A stretch of DNA of 64,000 nucleotides. It comes from Nageia nagi (taxonomy: Eukaryota > Pinophyta). The stretch covers positions 56,358,001 to 56,422,000 of the forward strand of contig JBITNC010000001.1 of assembly GCA_050084985.1 (NCBI GenBank). The letters run 5' to 3'. The position numbers were made by a program, and so were the translations under genes. Positions 33,148 to 45,292 of this stretch are shown here, piece by piece. The notes below the pieces were generated by a model, which was given only the letters and a program-made list of their open reading frames with translations, was not told the origin of the DNA and ran no database searches. The stretch's first letter is position 1. Each line of letters opens with the position of its first letter.

Positions 33148-33152
33148 AAAGC

Positions 33153-34157
33153 TTGAAGGAGGATTATGTAACCATTTACCTAAAATAGGAAGACTCTTCC
33201 ATTGTTGTTTTTATTCTTACAAAGGGTTTCCCCAAATCAATCTAGTGTTATTATGGTATTTATCTATATCCTTTAGATTCTAGGTTATTCATATTGTTAG
33301 ATTATGGTTTTATATATTAAGGGAGTTGATAATATGTTAGATTATTTTATTGTCAAAATTTGATTTTAGAAATGATCATATATGTATGCCTTAGTAATTG
33401 AAATTGATATTTATATCAAGGTTGAACTTTTAGATTTATAGACAATCCAATTATGTTGAAATATATGATATTTTGAATTAAAATTGCAATATGGTTACAA
33501 CATATTACCAAAACAATAGAATAGATATTAAATGGTGAGAAGAATAAACCCATTTAAATATGCACATTAAACTATATCACAAATAGAGATAAATAAATCT
33601 TATTTTAGATATGGAATGAATATTGTTAGTTTAATATGTTGTTATTCTTATGAAAGATAAAATTAGATGTTCTAATAATACACTATAAATCCATAGTGGT
33701 AAATTTATGTCTTTTTTATGATGCTAGAAATTAATGAAATGTTAATACAAATAATTTATTTAGAAGATAATAAACTATATCCATAAATCTCAAATAAGAA
33801 AGCTAGAGAATGAATAAGAACTTGTTGTAGACTTGTTCATCACTGTTGTAGTTTGTGTGCATGTTGTGGGATTTAATTTTATTTTGAAGATACTTTTAAG
33901 GATCATAAATACTATTGAAAACTTCTTGCATAATAGAATGATGGGCTTGATGGTGACGACCATAGGGGATGTACTCTCACACTAAGAGGAACTTCTTTAA
34001 CAAACCTATGTCAATTTTGTGGATGCTTGAATGTTATTTTCATTCTTATTTTTAATTGGTATTAGATTCTATTTTCCATTTTAAATTTTATGATTTTTCT
34101 ATCTATATGTGATGATTCCTTTTAAGCTATAAATTTAAGAAGATTACAAATCAAGCG
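33153..34157 (+). other. AT-rich region, possible 5' LTR of element D
   Basis: No coding content. A degenerate primer-site-like TGGTATTAGATT at 34057-34068 lies about 100 bp upstream of the D gag. The preceding 'ggggatgtactctcacactaagaggaac' resembles LTR sequence in the other elements. If so, the LTR of D ends near 34053, and its left part may lie on the far side of G. The LTR start and a second copy were not found. Confidence 0.35.
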
Positions 34158-37100
34158 ATGTTAGAGCTGAGTGCAAAGTTGGAGCTTGTGAATGCAAGAG
34201 AGGAGTCAAAATCTAAATTTGCTTCTTGAAGACACTAATATTAGAAGAAGGAGAAGGAGGATTGAATTCATGAAATATTTACATGAAAAAGAACTTTCTC
34301 AAACCATTAAATATGATGAATACTTCCAAAGGATATTTATTACAATAGAGACTTGCATGAAGAAACTATTTGACATGATGTCAAATAAGGAGTCACCTCA
34401 AATAGGAAGAAGATAAGATAGTGTCTCATCTTCAACACCACCACCACCTTTTACACCATTGACTTTCAAAATTGAGGCTCAAGTGGAGATTCCATCATTT
34501 GGAGGAGAGGTGTATGCTAATAATTTGAATAACTGGCTAAGCCAACTAGAAGTTTATTTTCAAATGCAAGGGGTTGTGGAGGAATTTGCAAAAATATCAA
34601 TTACGAGATTGAAATTGAGTGGATATACTTTGATATGATGGGAAAATCATTGTGACTTGCTCAAATATGAAAACCTACCACCTATTTCATCTTGGTAATA
34701 TTTCAAGCAATCGTTTAAGGAGTAATTCTATCCCTTGAGGTACAATAAAAAATAATTATTGAAATGGTAATTTATGAGACAACAAAAAGGGCAATTTGTT
34801 CAAGATTACATTACAAAATTTAGAAGATAGGCCATTGTGTTGGGGATTTCTCTAAAATATCCAAGTATGTTGATGAAGTATATTGGAGGTTTGCATTCTC
34901 ATTTGCAAAATATAATCATGTTGCTTGATCCCACCAATTTTGATAAAACTTATGTTCAAGCACAATATCTTGAGGAGGATGGGAAAGCCATAAGAAAAAA
35001 TAAAACTCCAAGGGTGCATCATCAAATGGAAAGCAAGAGAAAGGAAAGTCCCAATGTAGACCCTAAATTGTGAAAATATGTAAATAAACATAATTAAATA
35101 AATAGTCTATAATATACAATTAAATATACAATAAACACTATATCAGATCACAATAGATATACATGAAAAACATGCACCTGATATGAAGTGTGTGTACAAT
35201 CCTCAAAAGCAAATAGTAATGAATCTTTGGAGTATTGGGATCAAACTCATAGTGATCTCACAACTAATCTTTGTGTTCATGAACTAATAGCTCAACCATC
35301 CAAGCTTGGAACCCTTGATCTAGAGGATGCACGTCACTAACGGCATGAGAGAAGCACACCGCTATTGGCATAGGAGAAGCACACTGCTAACTACATGGAA
35401 TGTGTCAAATTATGATGTTCACTAAAAATAGAAATTACAAAACTCATAGTATAACAAATTCTTTAGATAGGTGGCATCCAAAGATACCATTACAGTTAAC
35501 AACCACCTATCATACTTTTTTATCAATATCCAAAGAGTTTCGATATGGATGTCAACCTTCACCTCCAATATTTATAACTTGAAAGGAAACAAAAAGGAGT
35601 GAAAGATGACACATAGAAATAATAATAATCATTTTAATGTTCAAGATAACTTGAAATATAAACCATGTTATATGATATTACATTGGTCCTATCATACAGT
35701 ATTTGCAATTTAATAGCATTTTATCTTGATTTATGTATTATTGCTAATAATCATTTAATGAGTCTAAATATGATTTATTAAATAAATAATAAATCATTTT
35801 TAGGCATTTACACCCAAGATAAAGGAAAATGAGTCAAGCAAGAGAAGAATACCAATACTACCACAAAATCTAGCAAATATTATTCTCACTATAATAAGGA
35901 TGGGCATGATAAAGAAGGTTGTTGGGAACTTCATTCGAACAAGAAGAAATCAAAATGGTGGAAAACCAAAAAAGAGAAGCAAAAGAGAATAAGGTTGCTA
36001 TGGTGAAAAGGGAGAAATAATAGAATATAGTTCTGATGTTAATAATAATATCACTTGTGCAACCATGGAAAACAAGATGGTGCAACTGAAGAACAATAGA
36101 AAACACAATTGTTTCATCTCAAGATCCAAGTAAAGAAGACCAAAATTGATGTTATCTTTGACCATGATTCTTAGGAAAATATTATTACAAAAAATTAGGT
36201 TAATAGGTTTAAGTTAGAGACTATTCCTCATCCTCATCCCTATCCTTTGGGTTAGTTAAATCATATAACTCAAATGCAAGTGACTAAACAATGCAAGTTG
36301 GTATTTGCAATAACAAAGAACTTCATTGATGAAGTTATGGTTGATGTGGTGCCTCTTGATATCTGTGGTGTGATATTTGGGAACCCATATTTATGGGACA
36401 TAGATGGTATTTATTTTATAAAATTGAACTAGTATAGACTTGTAAAGAATGGTGTTCATTATAACATCAATTCTTATAAAAATAGATTCAAATTAGAGTT
36501 GGTGATAGCAAGCCAAGTCAAAAGATTCATTAGTGCTAACCAGAAGTATATGATTGCTATGATTCAATCAAATGAGGTTGGAGGGATCTTATCAATAATG
36601 GAAAAATCATCCACATTGAGCAAGAAATATAAGCAATTTCAAACATTACTAAAGGAGTATGGTGAGTTATTTTTGGAACCAAAAGGATTGCCACAAAAGA
36701 GAGACATCCAACATGAGATCTAATTAGTACCTAATGCAGCTCTTCCAAATATTGGGTTATATAAATAGTTTGATATTGAGAAGGAGGAGGTGAGGAGGTA
36801 GATTTGTGAACTATTATAATAAGGAATGATCAAACCCAACACTTCATGTTATGGTTCACTGGTTATACTTGTGCCAAAGAAGGATGGATCATGGAGTATA
36901 TGTATTAACTACCAAGCATTGAACAAGATCACCATTAAAACTAGATATTCATTACAAATTATTGATGACCTTTTAGAGAAGATGAGAGAGGGAAAGTTCT
37001 TCACCAAGTTGTACTTAAGAAGTGGTTATCACCAAGTGCAGATAAAAGAGGAATACATGTGGAATACTACATTGAAAAATAGAGAGGGGATGTTTGAATG

Positions 37101-37167
37101 GCTTATACTACCTTTTGATATGTGTAATGCACCATCCACTTTTATGAGAGTAATGAATGAGGTATCT
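34158..37167 (+). pseudogene. Element D: decayed Ty3 gag-pol, plus strand
   Basis: A gag N-terminal stretch is at 34158-34416. The gag core is at about 34460-35060 ('EAQVEIPSFGGEVY', 'NLNNWLSQLEVYF', 'ISITRLKLSGYT'). After an insertion (35064-35812), a zinc knuckle remnant at 35868-35940 ('NKDGHDKEGCWELH') has both leading Cys changed to Tyr. A protease region near 36330-36430 holds 'PLDICGVIFGNPYLWD'. Reverse transcriptase at 36826-37170 shows 'LVPKKDGSWSICINYQALNK', 'YHQVQIKEE', 'PFDMCNAPSTFMRVMN' and then stops abruptly at the direct repeat at 37168. RNase H and integrase are not seen. The order is Ty3, and it is more decayed than the nested copia elements. Confidence 0.85.
35064..35812. 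mobile_element. Insertion of about 0.75 kb in D gag
   Basis: D gag homology breaks near 35064 and resumes near 35812. The intervening sequence is AT-rich with no coding content. It could start TGTG and end ATTTACA, as a solo LTR would, or be bounded by TAAAT/ATTTA. The flanking 'accc' on both sides may be a degraded target duplication. The class is uncertain. Confidence 0.4.
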
Positions 37168-37740
37168 TGATATGTGTTTTGGTATCACCTAGTGTTTTAC
37201 TATAACTAAACAAAAGTGCACATAAACATTTATTGTATGATTTATCTAAGCTAATTAATTCAAATCAACATACATGAATAAGGGAATACAATAGTGTAGT
37301 AATAAAATAACAAAATTATAGTGATGTCAAGATGTAAAACAAGCTACATGCACTAAAGAGAAAGGAATAGAGTGAAAGATAAATACATGTGTATCCCTAC
37401 CTATGTCTAGGTCAAGGTTATGATGAACAAACTTATCAAAGAGTGGTGATCTTGTTGTGAAAACCCCAAGGCCAACTGTAGAAGAAACACTAACATGGGT
37501 GCTAGTCTTTGAGATTAGTTTGGGTGTAAATATTTCTAAAGAATTAGTTCATAAATAAGGACTAATGATAGAAGTAATAATGATAAGTATAATTAATCAT
37601 ATGATCATGGAAGTAGTTAACATATATTTGCTTGAGTGATAAGAAGATTCCAATCTCAATAGGTGGTGTTTAGAAACACCCAAAAGTAGGGTACTAACTA
37701 TCAAGATGTAATCTTGATATGCTTTCCCCTTTATATACCT
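37168..37740. repeat. LTR-like direct repeat, copy 1
   Basis: About 570 bp aligning with 38862-39430: both start 'tgatat.t.ttttggtatcacc', and share 'atgatttatctaagctaatta', 'ttatcaaagagtggtga' and 'gatgtaatcttga'. Copy 1 interrupts the D reverse transcriptase at its start. Similarity fades after about 37740. Confidence 0.7.
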
Positions 37741-38739
37741 AGCCTACTTATATGTGATGAAATAAGAAGATAGGATAGTCTAGCAGGGAAAAACTTGTTA
37801 TGTCCTCCACATCCTCTTTGAAATAGGTATGATAAGCAAACTTAACTTATCTCTTGGGATGGAATGATTTGAATTTTGATTGTGCCCCTAATGTGTGCAA
37901 AAGTACATCATCTATTTCAAACACATTAGTAGACCTAGAACTATCATATTAAGCATAGCATAAGAGGTGTCATGATTTTTTCCTTAGCATGGTTGTTAAG
38001 GTTAGCATGGATGCAAACATTAGCATGGGCGTTGGCCTTATTTGGAAATTTGCACTTGATGTTTGATGCCAATTCAAACATATTGATTGATTATGATTTT
38101 GATTCTACATTTGATTCTTTATCACTATTAGAGGAGATCAAATTTCTCAAATTTGTATTCTTTTTCCCTAGACCACTTTTTCCTTCTTGTGACTCAAATA
38201 TCTTTGCAGGTAACTCTTTAATTCAATGTTCATTTTTTCCAATGCCTTTACCTTTGTACCTTTTATATTCCATGTACTATGGGATCAATGGTGCATAACG
38301 TCTCATCCATATTATCTTTTTCTTGACCTTAACATAGGCTACTATTTGGTTGTTCTTCATTTCATATTTTTATTATCATTTTGAAGTATGAGTATTGTAC
38401 AATATCATCTTGACATCATCCTCATCTAATTATGATTGATCCTAACTACATTTGCAACAATAAGGGTAGTGTGGGTGTGGAGATGAGCATTGGCATTGAT
38501 GTTGATGTGGATGCTAGCCATCCTTGATTTTTTGATATATTCCCAAGCATATTATATCATCCTCAATGACTCTTTTGCTAATGACATATGTACTGATACC
38601 TATTTCTTTGTATAATTGCATGGTATCATTATATTCTTCACTATCTTCATCATTATCCTCATGGATTTTAACATTCTAAATGGAACTATGGTGTTTCTAA
38701 CTTGTGCAATCATGTTTTAATTTTTTTCTACTTATTCAA
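37741..38739. other. No recognised content
   Basis: Sequence between the first direct repeat and the Ty3 protease remnant. It contains phrases of the type 'agcatggatgcaaacattagcatgggcg' (near 38000 and 38490-38520), an old degenerate repeat. The minus strand may continue the protease-adjacent region, but with frequent stops. No gene is supported. Confidence 0.4.
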
Positions 38740-38861
38740 CTACATATTCCTATCCATTATGGTTAAATTTAATCAACCTATATAATGTAGATGGTATGCA
38801 CCTGATAGGATGTATCCATGATCTCCCAAGGAGGATTTCATAAGGAAGCTTCTTGTTATTG
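38740..38861 (-). pseudogene. Ty3 protease-region remnant
   Basis: On the minus strand the frame reads 'LPYEILLGRSWIHPIRCIPSTLY', matching the conserved stretch after the protease of Tat/Athila-like Ty3 elements. It is cut at 38861 by the second direct repeat. Short, but the motif is distinctive. It is a different element from D and G. Confidence 0.5.
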
Positions 38862-39653
38862 ATATATATTTTGGTATCACCTAGAATTTTACTTTAAATT
38901 AAATAAAAGCACCTAAACATTTATTATATGATTTATCTAAGCTAATTAACTCAAACAAACATACATGAATAAGGGAACTCAATAGTGAAATAATAAAATA
39001 ATGAAATTACATTGATGTCAAGATGTAAAATGCAACTACATGTACTAAAGAGAAAGGAATTGAGTGAAAAATAAACACATGTGTGTCCTTATCTATTTTG
39101 ATGTCAATGATATTAAGGATGAACTTATCAAAGAGTGGTGACCTTGTTGTGTAAACCCCAAGGCCAAATGCATAAGAAATGCTAGCATGAGTGTGAGTCT
39201 TTAAGAGAATAGCATAGGTGCGAACATCAGTGCGGGTGCTAATGTTCAACCAGCATTGATGATAACATAGATGTCAATTAAGTTGAACCAAGCATATGAT
39301 CATGAAAGTGGATGATAGATATTTTCTTGAGTGATAATAAGATTCAAATTTCAATAGGTAGTGATTAGAAACACCCAAGTGTAGGGTACCTTCTATCGAG
39401 ATGTAATCTTGACATACTTTCCCTAGGTTAAATATACTTACATTTATATTAGGTGTGATTCACCATTTGATCCATTTAATATTATTGAAGTCATCCTAGT
39501 GTAATTAACATAAAACATAAGAATACAACTTGAGAAATATGTGATAATAAGGTAAAATATGATTAAAATGTAAATAAATGTGATTATTTATGCATGTAAA
39601 GTTGCACCTAAATGGGACCATCTTAAGGGGACCACTTTTAGGTTTCAACATAT
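38862..39653 (-). repeat. LTR-like direct repeat, copy 2
   Basis: Longer than copy 1. On the minus strand it would run from TGTTGAAACC (39653) to ATATATATCA (38862), about 790 bp. It is preceded on that strand by a purine tract (AAAGGGGGGAATA, 39654-39666), as expected for a 3' LTR of an element lying to the right. No matching 5' LTR was found further right, so it may be an incomplete element or a solo LTR. Confidence 0.55.
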
Positions 39654-39666
39654 TCCCCCCTTTGTA

Positions 39667-41570
39667 AGTATAATTAAATTGAATCTTGAAATGATTTTAT
39701 GCTTGCAAAGGAAGTAAAGATAAAGAGAAAAAAAAAACTAACACTTCCTTGGTTTAACTATCCAGATCATAAAGAATTTGATGATGTATATTACCCCCTC
39801 TTTTCCTTGGTTATGAGATGTAATGGCTTGCATGTAGTAGAATCAACCAAGAAAAAAGAATGAAACCTAAAAATGAGATGAAAATACTTCCAAGCACATA
39901 TATGATTGTTAACTCATAAAAGCTATATCAATGAATAGTACAAAAGAACATCATAATATTTCATCAAATGATATAGCGATAATGAAGCAAGGATGGAATT
40001 AATATGATATACATACATCATCTTGAGAAGACTAAATACATAAATACTCAATGTTTTATTCTAAAATGCATACATAATAAAATCATGATAAATATGTGTC
40101 CCCGCATCAATCACACACCTTATCCCTTTATCCTAAATATTGAAGCCTATTTTGGAGAATAAAATGATATTGAGATTGACAAAGATGATTTAAATTATTT
40201 ATCAATCATATCATAAATGGATGATGATTCTTAAATTCTTATTAAAGATATCATTTATGTCAATGGCAATAGCCTTGGGAGCCCTCAAATAATTTAACTT
40301 AGAAATATTATTTTAAATATCAAATATAAGGCATTCATGCAACAAAATTTTTGCATGGTCATGTATAGATATTTTAAGGTTAGATGTAAAAAGGTTGTCC
40401 ATAACCTCATATTAAAATTATATGCCAAATATATCAAACATAAACTATATACTAAATTATATTAAAAATAATATAAAAATTTATCTTAAAATTTAGACCT
40501 AAAAAAGTTATCCATAACCTCATCTTAAAATTATATATTTTACATAATACAATTCAAGATTAAATTATAATTTGATAGGAATACATGGGAAAGGCTTCAC
40601 ACTTCAAATTATTAAGTTAATACTAAATATACTAAATTATGATTTATATGATTAGTATATGAAGAAAGGTTTTGAGAAATTGCAAGCAAAAAGTAAGTTT
40701 TTGGAGAATAAGGAAGAATTCTAGAGTTGAAAATTTCATATGTATATCCTAATATTTGTTGGCATTTCATTTCATGATGCATTATTAAGAATTTGTCTCA
40801 ATTTTTTGGTGCATTTTCGATTTTATGGTGCATTGTTGAGAAGAAATGGATTTACTTTCTGATTTTATGATGCATTGTTCATAATTTCATAGCTATATCT
40901 CAATTTTTTTAGTAATAATTTAAAAACCATCTAAAATAAAAAAATCCTAGCATCTATAGTGTAAATTCATGGGGAATTGAAACATGCAAGTAAAAATGTA
41001 CTTACCTTATAAAAATTTGAAATAATGGAGAGGAAATTGCTATAAACCATTTCTCCTACCACAAAATGCAAAACCTTATAAGTAAACATGCAAAAAAATC
41101 AAAAACATTGGTTAAAATCAAGTGAAATGAGTTAGATTTAAGTCAAATGAGCTACAAGGCCACTTACTTGGTGCTCTCCCACTTGAAAATCAAATTTGTA
41201 TCCTCTTTAACCCATAAACAATTCTAAGGAAAGTGATAAGTGACCCCCTTTTCAATTTTTGAATTGGTAGTGTAATTCAATGCAAAATGGGATGCAAATT
41301 TGCATCCTTTTTTGTCTCCCTTTTTGCATCAAAATTTGCATTAAAAAAATTCTTATTTAAAAAAAAATAAAAAGTAAAAATTTTAGGTTAAATATAATTA
41401 TTTGGGTTAATAGTTTGAGTTACCAGTTATGGTTAGGGTTAGGGTTAAAACTATTATAGTTCATCACCTAGTATGCTTGAGTTTAGACACTATTCATTAA
41501 TGCAAGTGATAGGGTCCCTAACCCATCATAGACTAGCATGGTTGACTTCATACATTTGTAAGAATCAAAT
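39667..41570. other. Long AT-rich stretch without recognised genes
   Basis: Low-complexity AT-rich DNA with short repeated phrases such as 'ccataacctcat' followed by 'ttaaaattatat' (about 40400 and 40510) and 'gatgcaaatttgcatcc' (about 41290). It may be the internal region of a non-coding LTR element whose 3' LTR is 38862-39653. No frame, domain or RNA gene was recognised. Confidence 0.4.
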
Positions 41571-41745
41571 TTTTTAAAACTTAATTTTTTATAAATTTAA
41601 ATTTTTATAAAACTTAAATTTTTATAAACTTAAATCTTTTGTAAATTTAAATTTTTATAAATTTAAATTTTTTTATAAAATTATATTAAAATTAAACTTA
41701 AATATTTATAAAATTATATTAAAATTATGGTTAAAATTAATTGTA
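41571..41745. repeat. AT tandem repeat, about 17-bp unit
   Basis: Repeated 'taaatttttataaa'-type units with small length changes, directly next to the TTAGGG-like array. Confidence 0.75.
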
Positions 41746-41761
41746 TTAAATTATATCATTA

Positions 41762-42135
41762 AGGTTAGGGCTAGGGTTAGTAGTTAGGGCTAGTGGTTAG
41801 GGTTAGGGCTAGGGTTAATGTTAGTAGTGGTTAGGGTTAGTATTAGGGTTAAGGTTAGTAGTTAGGGTTAATGATTAGTATTAGTAGTGGTTAGCATTAA
41901 GGTTAGGGTTAGTAGTGGTTAGGGTTAAGGTTAGAGGTTAGGGCTAGGGTTGGACATGGTTAGTGGTTAGTAGTTAGGGTTAGGGTTAATATTAGGGTTA
42001 GTGGTTGGTAGTTAGTATTAGGGTCAATTAGTAGTTAGGGTTAGGGTTAGGATTAATTAATAGTTAGTATTAGGGTTTAGGTTAATTTATAATTAGGGTT
42101 AGGGTTAATTAATAGTTAGGTTTAGGGTTATTGTT
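41762..42135 (+). repeat. Degenerate TTAGGG-type array
   Basis: About 370 bp built from GGTTAGGGTTAG, GTTAGTAGTTAGGG and GGGCTAGGG variants, G-rich on the plus strand. A small outlier lies at 41424-41447. The basic unit is TTAGGG rather than the usual plant TTTAGGG, which occurs only twice (near 42075 and 42120). It has the composition of an interstitial telomere-like repeat but lies well inside TE-rich DNA. Confidence 0.8.
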
Positions 42136-43639
42136 TGAATAGTTTTTTTGCTATGATCCACACTTTCATTCATGCTCCTTGGAATACTCATTTGATTGTT
42201 TTATCTTCTTCTAACACTTGGATTCATGGTGACATGGTGTTTTTCCACTCCCTTTCCCATTTCTAGACTTATTATCATTCATTTCATTACTTTCATCTAG
42301 TTTTTCCTTTCACTTTTGATCTTATTATTTGTCCTTTCCCTTTTCCTATCCTTTTGAAGAATCTTTTCCTTGACCATAAAAATTGGACACATAAGCTTGA
42401 TCCTTTTGTACTGTAACTCTCAATGGTTACCTCATATGTTATCAATAGGACACAAACAAAAGCAACATGAAAACACATTGATTTAAGCTTGACCCTTTTA
42501 TAATATTGATTTAATGAGCCATTTGCAATTTCATAGTTTGGAAAAGTTTATACTAGTTTGGAAAACACTTCATTAATCTAGATTTCCTATGAATAAGAGA
42601 TTAGATCCAATTTCATATATCTTTGCCCAATTTCTCTAGTTGCACCATATTAGGAGATTAGAGCATCAAGCTTTGTCACAATATAAATAATGATTTGAGG
42701 CCTAATTTTAGTGCAAACTAAAAAGCTCCTTCCAAGTGCAAGACTTGAAATTGATCTCATCAAGGTCACATCATTTGAGCTTCTTACAACAAATTATATC
42801 AAATTAGAGAATTTAAAAGGTTAAGAGGATAAAAACATGCACTACCCCTAAATTGCACTATTCCATGGTATTAAACATATTGAGGCACCAAATACATGCC
42901 ACCCCCATTTAGTCATATAATTTTGATTACTTAAATGTTCTAAAATATCAAAAGCAATCTAATTATATTAAGAGTTTATCCAAATGGGAAAGGCCTTTCC
43001 CAACCTTATAAATCTAAATCACATGTCTCTCATGCCTTGAGGTGTTACAGGTCCATTCTAGTGCAAACAAGCCATTTCATCCTAGATTGACTTGAGATCA
43101 AAGATGGTTGAATTATGTAGGTATGATCATGTGAAGATTCTAATACTTAGCTTATCTCCCTATGAGGAAGAGTTTTTGCTCCCACAAGTGAAATGTAATT
43201 TTAGTACAATTTCAATTTAATTTTGGTTACATTAGGGCAACACTATGCATTTGTGCCTAGTATAAAAACTATAAACACCCCTTTGAATGAAGCTCATCTG
43301 TAAGGGTGGAATCGATGGGACCAGACAGGAGGAAGCTTTATAGAAAGTAATGCAAAAGATTGGATTTATCATATTTGGGGATTTGAATATCATGATTTGA
43401 AAGTTTTTTCATTGCATGATGTGATTGCTAAGGGTATAATTATTTTTCTTTCATATCTTAAGGTTTTATTGAATTATTTGAATTTTTTAATAGTTAAAGA
43501 TTTTTCTAGTTTTGACTTTATTTTGAATAATTTGGTCATTTATATTCATAGTTCAGGAGCTTGTAATTTAGGATCTTGTAATTTTTTTCTTTGATACTAT
43601 TGGTGTACTAATCTCTTTTTTTCCTTAAATCATAAAATA
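42136..43639. other. No recognised content
   Basis: AT-rich DNA with short frames on both strands and no motif that I can name. The TTAGGG array ends sharply at the left edge and exon-like sequence begins at the right. Confidence 0.4.
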
Positions 43640-44400
43640 GGTTAGTGACATGGCTTATATCATTATGTCAACACATGGGAGGAGTGATGTATCATAAAAT
43701 TTAGATATTTAGATGCCATTACCTCAATGTTAGAGAGTTGTTAGGAGTGATGTGTCATTTGATTCAAAGAGTCTCCTATAACAATTACTAGGAGGCTAAG
43801 AAATGATGTTTCATCTAATTTAGAAGAGTTTCCTACATCAATTACTATGAGGCTGAGGAGTGATGTGTAATATGATTTGGAGCTTGAGATATTTCCTGCA
43901 AGTCCCATGAGGAGGAGTGATGTTTCTTCCAATGAGAATGAGGTAAGCTAAATGTTATTACATATGATGTAGAAATTTAAGATCATTTAAATTCTCACTT
44001 TCATGATATTATTTGGAATATTTAACTTTATTTTATTGCTAATGTTATAGGAACAAAATGTACAAAGGATCGATGAGTCATCCTTGGTATTAGAAGATGA
44101 TGATGCCCATGAGGTAATTAATTAGGATCAAAATTGGAGTTTATTTTTGTATTCTAATATATTGAATAAAATAAAATAAAAATAAATAAAATCAATATGT
44201 AGATCTTGTAGATGAGGCCAAAATAATGTGTAGGTCCATTAGATGAAGTTAGAGAGATGTCTACAAGAATAAAAATTCAAAAATTGCTTCATCAATTATT
44301 AGTGGATGCATGTTCTAGTGTACATGAGGAGCTAGTGATATACTAGAGGAGGATGTTCATGATTTATGTTTGATGCACATGCCACAAAAGCTAAAACTTA
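43640..44400 (+). pseudogene. Degenerate exon-like sequence, family unknown
   Basis: A run of related units ('aggagtgatgt', 'tcatttgattc', 'agtttcctacatcaattact', 'atgaggctgagg', about 60-65 bp each) ends 'aatgag' before a consensus-like donor GTAAGC (43943). A short exon 'EQNVQRIDESSLVLEDDDAHE' lies at 44051-44113 between an acceptor (TTATAG) and a donor (GTAATT). A third stretch (about 44231-44340) reads 'GPLDEVREMSTRIKIQ' and continues open. Stops interrupt all of them. It could be the first exons of the CACTA element or a different gene; I do not recognise the family. Confidence 0.35.
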
Positions 44401-45009
44401 AATATCAATATACATATGATCATGGGGCATACGGTGCATGGTCAACTGAAATGCTTTTCCAAAGGCTTATGATATTTTCCTTATTATGGTCATTCATACA
44501 TTATCAAACCATCTAAAAAGTGCTCTAGATATAATTTTTATATATATTTTATTATGGTTGTTACTCCAAGTTTCGAGATAGAGCCATTGATGCTATTTTA
44601 TGGGCCAGTTTACACAAAAATAGATTGGAAATAATTAAATGTACAATATGTCCACATATGGATTATGTGCAAATGCTTTCAATATTTCATGTTCAAATCT
44701 TTTGGAACTTTTATATACTGATGATCGACTAAAAATACAAGGAAACATAGAAAAAAATGGGAACCAAAATATGAATTTCACCAATGTACTAACGATAAAG
44801 AAGACTTAATGGGTAGACAAATGAGTATTTATATAGTTGTTGTTCCTATTTAAACACTTAATGTTGGTGATGAGCTATTAGTTCACTATAGTTATAGGAG
44901 ACCTACTCCAATACATAAGGAACGAAGTTTGGAGTAAGGAGGTGATCAAAATGTAATAATTCATCTAGGATCAAAGACCAAAAATAAAAATAAAAACTAA
45001 TATATTATT

Positions 45010-45160
45010 GATGTGTATGAATGGATGTATCAATTTGTATGTATGGATCATGTGTATATTCAGATGTATCAATTTGTATGTATAGATGTATCAAATTGTA
45101 TGAATGTATCAAATTATATGTATGGATCATATGCATCAATGGATGTGTCAAATTACTTTG
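45010..45160 (+). repeat. Minisatellite of 'atgtatcaatttgtatgtatgga' type
   Basis: Five or six imperfect units of about 20-30 bp built on 'gatgtatcaa' and 'tgtatgtatggatcat'. It lies upstream of the element E insertion. Confidence 0.75.
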
Positions 45161-45292
45161 CACTTGTTACACTTATTTTTTAAATTTGAATTAACAATTT
45201 GTAACAATTGATTTAATAGAAAATAAATAGTCATTGTGAGCACTCAAGAATGATAATTGTTACACAATATTGCATCAAAATAATGTAAGTAG

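Noticed and set aside
37972-38298. 108-residue plus-strand frame with hydrophobic start
   Set aside because: No homology recognised; it overlaps degenerate repeat phrases and lies near a minus-strand Ty3 remnant.
41762-42135. Chromosome end or telomere
   Set aside because: The array is degenerate, short and flanked on both sides by ordinary TE-rich sequence.
44860-44930. 'VGDELLVHYSYR', resembling the end of a SET domain
   Set aside because: Only one short motif, with stops nearby and no upstream SET core. Too weak to call.
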